A stretch of 9,871 nucleotides of DNA, taken from NCBI GenBank assembly GCA_046304755.1, contig JBKCDO010000112.1:1-9871 (forward strand), read 5' to 3'. Made by a program: the position numbers and the translations under genes. The notes beneath the pieces are model-generated. The model was given only the letters and a program-made list of their open reading frames with translations. It ran no database searches and had not been told where the DNA came from. Source of the DNA: JAIBBG01 sp046304755 (GTDB taxonomy: Bacteria; Bacteroidota; Bacteroidia; Flavobacteriales_D; Sanyastnellaceae). Of this stretch, positions 1 to 6,347 are shown piece after piece (within the stretch, counting starts at the first letter, position 1; each line of letters begins with the position of its first letter).

Positions 1-361
1 CAAGAGAACTAAGCGCCAGTGGTATGAGGAATGCCCAGGCAAAAACATGCTCAGAATAAATCGTGGTGATTCCCATGATGACAGCTAGTACATGCAGGTG
101 AACTAGAATTTTCGATAGGATGCCGAGCTTATTGCGAAACAGTATCAGATAAAGAGGACAACCGATAGCAAGCGATGCACACATTGCAGCAACGGGCCAG
201 ATGCCGATGATGGAGTCAATAAGAAATAAGAAGGCGCCAAAAACTCCCATGCCTAGTAGGAGCAAGGCATACAGACGCTCAGTTTTAATTTCATCAACGG
301 CAGAATCACGCGGAATGAACTTGTCCGCGAGTTTTTCAAGACCGTTTTGAGCAGAAGGCAT
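1..361 (-). CDS. N-terminal fragment of a polytopic membrane protein (possible membrane sensor)
   Basis: An open frame starts at the ATG complementary to 359-361 and runs off the left edge after 120 codons, so only the N-terminus is present. The first 29 residues (MPSAQNGLEKLADKF...) are polar. They are followed by closely spaced hydrophobic segments at about residues 30-48, 51-75, 84-101 and 106-120, separated by short polar turns (for example RNKLG at 76-80). That arrangement of short-loop helices straight after a soluble N-terminus is seen in membrane-embedded sensor kinases and cyclases of Bacteroidota, but no catalytic part is in the window, so function is open. It is divergent from the lipoprotein at 454, with 92 nt between the start codons. 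An element TAACTTTC on the minus strand (387-394) could be its -7 box; I see no good -33 partner. The reading frame is well supported; the role is a guess. Confidence 0.6.
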   Translation of the reverse strand, partial: MPSAQNGLEKLADKFIPRDSAVDEIKTERLYALLLLGMGVFGAFLFLIDSIIGIWPVAAMCASLAIGCPLYLILFRNKLGILSKILVHLHVLAVIMGITTIYSEHVFAWAFLIPLALSSL

Positions 362-453
362 TGCGTGTTGACGATTGTTTTCGAGCGAAAGTTAAGGAAT
401 TCCAATGTTTTAAAAGGCGATTTCTAAGGGCATTCTTGGGTTAAATTGCGGAC

Positions 454-1614
454 ATGCGCATTTTATCCCCAATCGCGATCACCTTCCTAATAATATGGTG
501 TGTTGCCTGCAGAAAGGAGTGTGAGATTCCGGTAATCAATGATCCATTACCGCCCATGCAGCCTTCAATTGACGCTGAATTGGTGAGCGCATCCGACAGC
601 GTTATGCTGTGGCTGGATAGTATGCAGCTTTCAAATGGATTAATCGAGACTTCCTTCCAAAGCAATTTTATTTCCCTCTATGACAATGCACTTTCGGTGT
701 GTGCTTTTGTGAGCGTTGGTCGCTATGATGAGGCACGCGAGATATTGGATTTTTTTCAAGCGCGATTGAATTCAGAAATGCTATCCGGAACAGGCGGCTA
801 TTTTCAATTTCGCACCGCTTCGGGTCCACAAGGCAATCGATGGCTGGGGGATAATGCGTGGCTGCTTATTGCCATTCACAACTACGAGCATGCCACGGGA
901 GACCTTCAGTACGCCGCTATGCGCGATGCGTTGGAAAATTGGATCCGTGAGCAACAAGACACAGACGGCGGCGTATTTGGCGGCACGGATGCGGCCGGTG
1001 TCGTGATTGGCAAAGTGACCGAGGGTATTATAGACGCGTTTAATGCAGTGCGCGGCTTCGATTCTTTTCATGAAGGCATCTTAACTTACCTGGAGCAAGA
1101 GCGTTGGGATACAACGGACCAACTGTTGGTGTCATGGCCGGGCAGCGATTACTACTATGCGCTCGATAATTTTTCATGGGGCTTTTGCACGTTCGAAGGC
1201 TTTCCGGATAGGGTGCTGGATGAAGCCGATCGTTTTTTGAATGTGCAACTGCATGCTCCTTCACAGCAAACGATAGAAGGATATTGTTTCGATGAAGATC
1301 GAGATGCTGTTTGGCTGGAAGGCACTTCACAGATGGCCATTGCCTATCTGAAGTCGGGCAATGCGACTCGAGCCAATGCGATTCTGCATGAAGTAGCTAA
1401 GACGCGTGTCTATGAATCCTCTTGGCTCGGTGTATCCGGCATTCCTTACGCTACGAATATGGGCACAGGCTATGGCAATGGTGTATTGTGGCCAGGTATT
1501 GATGCGCAGCCGGCAACGGCCGCATGCTGTTGGTTCATCATGGCTTGCAATGAGTTTGATCCGATGGCATTGAACTATCAAAAGGCGATACCTGATAGCT
1601 TGCGGTTTTGGTGA
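454..1614 (+). CDS. Probable lipoprotein with six-hairpin (alpha/alpha toroid) glycosidase-like fold
   Basis: This is a 386-residue protein. The N-terminus has a hydrophobic stretch (residues 3-18) ending in CVAC, an acceptable but atypical lipobox with Cys19 as the lipidated residue. The following RKECE resembles the K-(D/E) type export signal that sends Bacteroidota lipoproteins to the cell surface. The rest looks like repeated helical hairpins that each begin with an acidic residue: YDNAL at D77, GDNAW at D133, LDNFSW at D238 and LEGTSQ at E289. Several are followed by a long amphipathic helix (GRYDEAREILDFF, DEADRFL, ATRANAILHEV). Gly-rich and aromatic loops follow (TDGGVFGG, NMGTGYGNGVLWPG). 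Such repeats are typical of (alpha/alpha)6 toroids such as GH76, GH88/105 and related phosphorylases. I cannot name a family or a catalytic pair, so substrate and activity are unknown. It appears to be a single-gene unit. Confidence 0.75.
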   Translation: MRILSPIAITFLIIWCVACRKECEIPVINDPLPPMQPSIDAELVSASDSVMLWLDSMQLSNGLIETSFQSNFISLYDNALSVCAFVSVGRYDEAREILDFFQARLNSEMLSGTGGYFQFRTASGPQGNRWLGDNAWLLIAIHNYEHATGDLQYAAMRDALENWIREQQDTDGGVFGGTDAAGVVIGKVTEGIIDAFNAVRGFDSFHEGILTYLEQERWDTTDQLLVSWPGSDYYYALDNFSWGFCTFEGFPDRVLDEADRFLNVQLHAPSQQTIEGYCFDEDRDAVWLEGTSQMAIAYLKSGNATRANAILHEVAKTRVYESSWLGVSGIPYATNMGTGYGNGVLWPGIDAQPATAACCWFIMACNEFDPMALNYQKAIPDSLRFW

Positions 1615-1628
1615 TTTTTTTAACCGCA
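1601..1628 (+). other. Weak inverted repeat across the lipoprotein stop codon
   Basis: TGCGGTT (1601-1607) and AACCGCA (1622-1628) are perfect 7-bp arms around a 14-nt loop that contains the TGA stop and a run of seven T. There is no T-tract after the second arm, so it does not fit a normal intrinsic terminator. It may still protect the 3' end of the message. The remaining sequence up to 1707 shows nothing recognisable. Confidence 0.25.
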
Positions 1629-1707
1629 GAGTTGCTACCAAAATAAATTCCTGAAATTCTACTACGAACAGTCAATCAAAGTTTACAAACAGAAACGGCA
1701 TTACCGC

Positions 1708-1755
1708 TTCACCCTTTCACCCTTTCACCCTTTCACCCTTTCACTCTTTCACCCC
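1708..1755. repeat. 8-bp tandem repeat TTCACCCT, six units (minus strand AGGGTGAA)
   Basis: Four perfect TTCACCCT units (1708-1739) are followed by TTCACTCT and TTCACCCC, giving 48 bp with period 8. The array runs into the 3' end of acs, whose TGA stop (complement of 1749-1751) lies inside the last unit. On the minus strand the GGG tracts recur every 8 bases, separated by TGAAA. The period is not a multiple of three, so TGA appears in all three frames within three units. The array may form by replication slippage; no function is known. Confidence 0.9.
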
Positions 1756-3656
1756 TTTGCCCCTGCAATAATTTCATCCACCACACTCGGATCCAGCAGC
1801 GTGGTTGTATCACCCAGCGAACTCACATCACCCTCTGCCACTTTTCTTAAAATGCGGCGCATGATTTTACCGGAGCGTGTCTTGGGTAGTCCGCTCACGA
1901 ATTGAATTTTGTCGGGTTTGGCAATGCGGCCGATTTCGTGGGCGACTGTTTCGATGATGCGGTCGCGCATGTCTTGGTTGGCTTCGCTACCACCTGCAAG
2001 GATTACATATGCATAGATGCCCTGTCCCTTGATATCGTGCGGAAAACCAACCACAGCGCTTTCAACAACATGCTTATTCTGATTGATTGCGTTTTCAATT
2101 TCCGCTGTGCCGAAACGGTGACCGCTCACATTGATCACATCATCCACACGCCCGATAATGCGATAGAGGCCGTCTTCATCTCTTCGTGCACCGTCGCCTG
2201 TGAAGTATAAGTTCGGGTATGTCGAGAAATAGGTTTGTCTGCAACGTTCATGATCGCCCCACGTGCTGCGCAGTATCGAAGGCCACGGGAATTTGAAACA
2301 CAAGTGACCTTCCACGCCGTTGCCTTCGATTTCAATCCCGTTTGAATCGACGAGTATTGTTTGAACACCCGGCATGGGAAGTCCGGCCAGTGCAGGTTTG
2401 GAACTAGTCACGCCGGCGCACGAAGTGAGCATAATACCTCCTGTTTCCGTTTGCCAAAAGGTATCGACAATCGCACAGCGGTTTTTTCCAATGTGCGTGT
2501 CGTACCAATGCCACGCTTCTTCGTTAATCGGTTCGCCCACAGAACCAAGCACCCGAAGCGATTGTAAGGAGTAGGGTAGTACATGTTCCACTCCCGCCGA
2601 CATCAACGAACGAATAGCCGTTGGTGCAGTATAGAATATGTTGACGCGGTGTTTGTCTACTACCTGCCAGAATCTACCCGCGTCGGGATAGGTGGGAATG
2701 CCTTCAAACATCAGCGTTATAGCGCCATTCAAGAGTGGGCCATATAGAATGTAGCTATGTCCTGTTACCCAGCCGATATCAGCTGTGCACCAGTGGATCT
2801 CTCCGGGCTTGTATTGAAACACATTGCTAAAGGTGTAGCCGGCATACACCATGTATCCGCCGCAAGTATGCAATACACCTTTCGGTTTACCGGTGCTGCC
2901 GCTCGTGTAGAGGATGAACAACGGATCCTCACTCTGCATGGTCACAGGTTCGAAGTGAGTGGCTGCATGTGCGCGCTCTTGGGCATAGTCAACGTCACGG
3001 CCTTCGATCATCGGCACATCCCATTGCATGCGATTCACCACCAGGACGTGCTTCACCGAGGTGCATTGATTCAGCGCTTCATCAACGATGGCCTTCACGG
3101 CTATTTGCTTGGCACCGCGGCTCATGGCATCGGTGGTGATGACCCATTTGCACGCGCTGTCGTTGATACGGTCGGCAACGGAATTGGCGCTGAACCCGGC
3201 GAAGACCACCGAGTGAATCGCTCCCATACGTGCGCAAGCCAAAACGGCATAGGCTAGCTCAGGAATCATGGGCATATAAATGCAAACGCGATCGCCTTTG
3301 TTTACACCAAGTTTCGCCATCACATTGGACATGCGGCACACTTCGTCGTGGAGCTCTCGGTAGGAAATGTGCTTGGCTTTTTCGTGCGCTTCGTTAGGCT
3401 CCCAAATGATGGCGGTTTGATCAGCCTTATCCCGCAGATGACGATCAATGCAGTTTTCGGTGATATTCAGTTCACCGCCCAAAAACCACTTCACATCAGG
3501 GTCACGGAAATTCCATTCCAACGCGGTGTGCCAGGGCTTGCGCCATTGATAGTGTGAAGCCACATCTTCCCAAAAGGCTTCGGGTGATTCCAGGCTAAAA
3601 CGATAGGCCGCATCGTAGTCTGCAGCAGTGGTCAATTGAAAAGGAAAACGTGACAT
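1749..3656 (-). CDS. acs: Acetyl-CoA synthetase (AMP-forming)
   Basis: Acs catalyses acetate + ATP + CoA to acetyl-CoA + AMP + PPi, through an acetyl-adenylate, in the cytoplasm. From the chosen start it is 635 residues, the usual Acs length. The N-terminal Acs cap (AYRFSLESPEAFW) is followed by the adenylate-forming core. This has the phosphate-binding loop YTSGSTGKPKG at 250-260, WQTETGG at 401-407, TGDG at 486-489, and the hinge region GRVDDVINVSGHR. The C-terminal PKTRSGKIMRR carries the catalytic Lys at about 597, the residue that is acetylated in regulated Acs enzymes. The frame stays open upstream to an ATG at 3719. I prefer 3656 because the extra 21 residues (MTKCQMKQKARC...) are unlike the family and a TACTTTCG promoter-like box (3675-3682) lies between the two ATGs. 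The gene is transcribed alone, divergently from the GWxTD gene. Its stop codon lies in a tandem repeat. Confidence 0.96.
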   Translation of the reverse strand: MSRFPFQLTTAADYDAAYRFSLESPEAFWEDVASHYQWRKPWHTALEWNFRDPDVKWFLGGELNITENCIDRHLRDKADQTAIIWEPNEAHEKAKHISYRELHDEVCRMSNVMAKLGVNKGDRVCIYMPMIPELAYAVLACARMGAIHSVVFAGFSANSVADRINDSACKWVITTDAMSRGAKQIAVKAIVDEALNQCTSVKHVLVVNRMQWDVPMIEGRDVDYAQERAHAATHFEPVTMQSEDPLFILYTSGSTGKPKGVLHTCGGYMVYAGYTFSNVFQYKPGEIHWCTADIGWVTGHSYILYGPLLNGAITLMFEGIPTYPDAGRFWQVVDKHRVNIFYTAPTAIRSLMSAGVEHVLPYSLQSLRVLGSVGEPINEEAWHWYDTHIGKNRCAIVDTFWQTETGGIMLTSCAGVTSSKPALAGLPMPGVQTILVDSNGIEIEGNGVEGHLCFKFPWPSILRSTWGDHERCRQTYFSTYPNLYFTGDGARRDEDGLYRIIGRVDDVINVSGHRFGTAEIENAINQNKHVVESAVVGFPHDIKGQGIYAYVILAGGSEANQDMRDRIIETVAHEIGRIAKPDKIQFVSGLPKTRSGKIMRRILRKVAEGDVSSLGDTTTLLDPSVVDEIIAGAKG

Positions 3657-3674
3657 AGGCAATATGGTATGCCA

Positions 3675-3704
3675 CGAAAGTAAGCAACGAGCCTTTTGCT
3701 TCAT
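3675..3704 (-). promoter_or_regulatory. Putative acs promoter (Bacteroidota type)
   Basis: On the minus strand TACTTTCG (complement of 3675-3682) matches the Bacteroidota -7 consensus TAnnTTTG at all but one position. It is the same octamer as in the rpsF promoter of this window. It ends 18 nt before the preferred ATG. Nineteen bases upstream the -33 position reads ATG where TTG is expected, so the upstream box is imperfect. Confidence 0.45.
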
Positions 3705-3718
3705 TTGGCACTTTGTCA

Positions 3719-3748
3719 TTGGCTAAACCCAATTGCGAATTAACTTTA
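3719..3748 (+). promoter_or_regulatory. Putative promoter of the GWxTD-GT2 unit
   Basis: TTG at 3719-3721 and TAACTTTA at 3741-3748 are separated by exactly 19 nt, the spacing of Bacteroidota -33/-7 promoters (TTG, TAnnTTTG). The -7 box has one mismatch, in its last base. Transcription would begin around 3752-3756, practically on the start codon, so the message would be leaderless or nearly so. Confidence 0.45.
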
Positions 3749-3752
3749 CCAC

Positions 3753-5237
3753 ATGTTCATGATTGTGAAAAAACTCGCGCTGCTGGTGACTTGCTTATTG
3801 ATGTCCGCACCACTTTGGTCGATGCGTGTCACCTTTGATTACCGGGTGTTTCATGCGCCCGGAGTGGGTGCTTATGCAGAGTTCGTGACGTCTTTTGATG
3901 CTTCGACATTCCAACATCGTTCGCTCGATTCCGGGTATGTTCAAGCCAACGCCGAACTCATGCTCGTGCTTTCTGCGGGCGGTAAGATTATCGATGCTCG
4001 CAAAGTATTGGTTGATGGCCCACAGATCATGGGGTGGGACCGAGCTGATTTTTTATCCATTGAACGATTCACTGTTCCTTCCGGTAAATACAGTCTGGAG
4101 CTCGAAGTGCGTGATCTTAATGCCGCTGATGGTAAAGTAGAGAAACTCTCGCAGGAAATTGAAATCGCTGTGCCAACAGCGGGTATCTTTTTGTCGGATG
4201 TTGAATTAGTCAGTGCGTATCGTCCTTCATCGGAAGACAATGCGTTTTCCAAATCGGGTTACGACCTTATTCCCTACGTGAGCAATTACTATGGCACATC
4301 GCTTAATAGCTTGATTTTTTATGCTGAGATTTACCGCACCGATAGCGTGTTCGGCGATGGAAATGCCTTTGTGAGCAGCATCTGCATCGTGAATCTCAAA
4401 GACAATAGCGTCGAATTCTGCAAGCGCATGAAAAAGGAAAAGGCTGCGCGCGTGGTGCCTATGCTACAAACACTTGACATCACCGATGTGCCGGCAGGGC
4501 AGTATCTGCTGCGCATCGAAGTGCGCAATCGGGAGAATGTGGTCGTAGCCGTTCGTGAGCGTGAATTTTCACGCAATAAAATCGAGGAGCTGATCGAGCC
4601 GGAAGCACAAACGGTTTCTCCTGAGCAAGTATCGCTCTCATTTGCATCGCGGCTTACGGATGCCGATTCGTTGCGTGAGATTATTCTCTATCACCTGCCG
4701 ATTGCCAAAGACGTTGATCGCGATATCATCGATCGTCAAATCCCCAAGGCGGATCTAACAACGATGCAAGGCTTCCTATATACCTTCTGGTGGAAGCGCA
4801 ATCCGGAGAATCCTGAGGCGGCATTCCGGGACTATGAAAAGAATATTCGCATTGTGAAGGATAACTTCGAAACGCGTATCAAGCGGGGTTGGCAAACCGA
4901 TCGAGGACGAGTGTACCTGCAATACGGAAAACCCAATACCCGAATTGTGCGTCACAACGAAGTCGATTACTGGCCATTTGAAATCTGGCATTACTACGAA
5001 ACAGACAACAACTTGCACAACCGCCGATTCTTGTTTTACGATACGACGCTCATGGGCGATTTAGAGTTGTTGCATAGTGATGTTCCCGCCGAACCTAAAA
5101 ACTTTAACTGGAAGGATATGGTACGCTCTCGGCCTGCAGCACTCAATATGAGTGATGCATCGAGCAACAATGCCAATCAACGCACCGACCCGAATAGTCG
5201 CGATGAAATAGAAAACCTCTGGTTCAGCCCTCATTAG
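3753..5237 (+). CDS. Secreted GWxTD-domain protein
   Basis: This is a 494-residue protein. The N-terminus (MFMIVKKLALLVTCLLMSAP...) is a signal peptide with a probable cleavage near LWS at about residue 23, so the protein should be periplasmic or secreted. Residues 25-300 look beta-rich, with paired strand patterns (PSGKYSLELEVRDL, PAGQYLLRIEVRNRE) that suggest two similar beta-sandwich modules. The C-terminal part holds the family signature: FWWKRNPENPEAAFRDY, then GWQTDRGRVYLQYGKP with the GWxTD motif at residues 379-383, then PFEIWHYY. The domain is found mostly in Bacteroidota and Acidobacteria and its function is not established. The tail after about 455 is polar and probably disordered. 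Translation may start at M1 (3753) or M3 (3759). The gene ends with tandem stops TAG TAA, and the glycosyltransferase starts 4 nt after the TAG, which indicates one transcript. Confidence 0.9.
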   Translation: MFMIVKKLALLVTCLLMSAPLWSMRVTFDYRVFHAPGVGAYAEFVTSFDASTFQHRSLDSGYVQANAELMLVLSAGGKIIDARKVLVDGPQIMGWDRADFLSIERFTVPSGKYSLELEVRDLNAADGKVEKLSQEIEIAVPTAGIFLSDVELVSAYRPSSEDNAFSKSGYDLIPYVSNYYGTSLNSLIFYAEIYRTDSVFGDGNAFVSSICIVNLKDNSVEFCKRMKKEKAARVVPMLQTLDITDVPAGQYLLRIEVRNRENVVVAVREREFSRNKIEELIEPEAQTVSPEQVSLSFASRLTDADSLREIILYHLPIAKDVDRDIIDRQIPKADLTTMQGFLYTFWWKRNPENPEAAFRDYEKNIRIVKDNFETRIKRGWQTDRGRVYLQYGKPNTRIVRHNEVDYWPFEIWHYYETDNNLHNRRFLFYDTTLMGDLELLHSDVPAEPKNFNWKDMVRSRPAALNMSDASSNNANQRTDPNSRDEIENLWFSPH

Positions 5238-5241
5238 TAAT

Positions 5242-6276
5242 ATGAAACGCGTCGCAGTAGTCATATTGAACTGGAACGGTGAGAAATTTCTTCGGCAATT
5301 TCTACCGGGTGTGGTGACGCACAGTGAATCGCTAGCCGACGTGGTGGTCATTGATAATGCTTCCTCGGATAATTCTCTTGAATTGTTGAAGAAGGAATTC
5401 CCCTCTGTGAAAGTGGTCGTGTTAGATAAAAACTACGGTTTCGCCGGAGGCTACAATCATGGCTTGAGGCAAGTGCCCAATGAGTACTATGTGCTGCTCA
5501 ACTCGGATGTAGAAGTCACGCCCAACTGGATCGCCCCCGTGTTGAGTTACATGGAGAGTGTTCCGCGTATGGTGGCATGTCAACCAAAAATTCTCGACTT
5601 TCACCGCAAGGAATGGTTTGAATACGCCGGTGCTGCCGGTGGTTTCATTGATAAGGATGGCTATGCTTTTTGTGCAGGTCGCATGTTTTTCGAATTCGAA
5701 AAGGATGAAGGACAGTACACCCGCAATGAAGAAATCTTCTGGGCCTCAGGAGCAGCCATGTTCATCCGGCGCGATGCGTGGATTGAAGTAGGAGGGTTAG
5801 ACGAAGACTTCTTCGCGCACATGGAAGAGATTGATTTGTGTTGGCGCTTGAAAAACCGCGGATATAAAGTTGGTGCTTGCAGAAGTTCTGCAGTGTACCA
5901 TTATGGCGGAGGCACGTTGGATCGACAAAGTCCATTCAAGACGTATCTCAATTTCCGCAACAACCTGTATATGCTGGTGAAAAATTACCACACCAGTAAT
6001 TTGCGCATAAAGCTCATTCGTCGCATGTTGCTCGATGGCGTGGCAGCTGCGCGATTCATTACCGAAGGAAAGTGGAGTCATTTCTCCGCAGTGTTCAAAG
6101 CGCACATGAGTTTTTACGGCAACATGAAGACGTTGCAGCGCAAGCGTCGTAAAGAAGAGCTATCCATTGTTGTTCAGAATCTCACCGGTGTTTACAATCG
6201 AAGCGTGTTGAAGGATTTCTTCCTGCTGAAGCGACGCAAGTTCACCGATTTGCCTTCGAGTGAGTTTAATCCGTAA
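5242..6276 (+). CDS. Family 2 glycosyltransferase
   Basis: This is a 344-residue GT-A fold glycosyltransferase, which transfers a sugar from a nucleotide-sugar donor to an acceptor, probably a lipid-linked or surface glycan at the cytoplasmic face. The order of motifs is typical of the WbbL/rhamnosyltransferase-like GT2 branch. VVILNWNG lies at 6-13, IDNASSDNS at 37-45, NYGFAGGYNHG follows, the metal-binding NSDVEV is at 87-92, and HMEEIDLCWRL at 193-203 carries the likely catalytic acidic residues. After residue 220 comes a basic, partly hydrophobic tail (FRNNLYMLVKN, LIRRMLLDGVAAARF) that may sit on the membrane; there is no clear transmembrane helix. There is no Shine-Dalgarno before the ATG, and it is only 4 nt from the GWxTD stop, so it should be translated from the same mRNA. 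Sugar and acceptor cannot be read from the sequence. Confidence 0.92.
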   Translation: MKRVAVVILNWNGEKFLRQFLPGVVTHSESLADVVVIDNASSDNSLELLKKEFPSVKVVVLDKNYGFAGGYNHGLRQVPNEYYVLLNSDVEVTPNWIAPVLSYMESVPRMVACQPKILDFHRKEWFEYAGAAGGFIDKDGYAFCAGRMFFEFEKDEGQYTRNEEIFWASGAAMFIRRDAWIEVGGLDEDFFAHMEEIDLCWRLKNRGYKVGACRSSAVYHYGGGTLDRQSPFKTYLNFRNNLYMLVKNYHTSNLRIKLIRRMLLDGVAAARFITEGKWSHFSAVFKAHMSFYGNMKTLQRKRRKEELSIVVQNLTGVYNRSVLKDFFLLKRRKFTDLPSSEFNP

Positions 6277-6303
6277 GGCGTTTATTCTCTATTCATTTGG
6301 CAT

Positions 6304-6344
6304 AACAAGTTGTTGCACGATACACGCTGCACGGCGAACTTGTT
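6304..6344 (+). other. Inverted repeat in the leader of comEC
   Basis: AACAAGTT (6304-6311) and AACTTGTT (6337-6344) are perfect 8-bp arms around a 25-nt loop. The second arm ends 3 nt before the comEC ATG. The first arm is also part of a short palindrome, AACAAGTTGTT (6304-6314). A hairpin here would cover the translation-start region; it could equally be a binding site for a dimeric regulator, or chance. Confidence 0.3.
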
Positions 6345-6347
6345 GGA

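Noticed and set aside
362..453. Full promoters for the two divergent genes at 361 and 454
   Set aside because: Only -7-like boxes (387-394 minus, 442-449 plus) are visible; neither has a convincing -33 TTG at the right distance, so they are mentioned only with their genes.
1708..1755. CRISPR-like array
   Set aside because: Units are 8 bp with no spacers; this is a simple tandem repeat.
2757..3257. A 166-codon plus-strand frame inside acs
   Set aside because: It is fully antisense to the conserved Acs core, and its translation shows no recognisable domain; it is a by-product of Acs codon usage.
6290..6299. Independent comEC promoter with TTCATTTG as -7
   Set aside because: The second base is wrong and no TTG lies 19-21 nt upstream, so a separate promoter is not supported.
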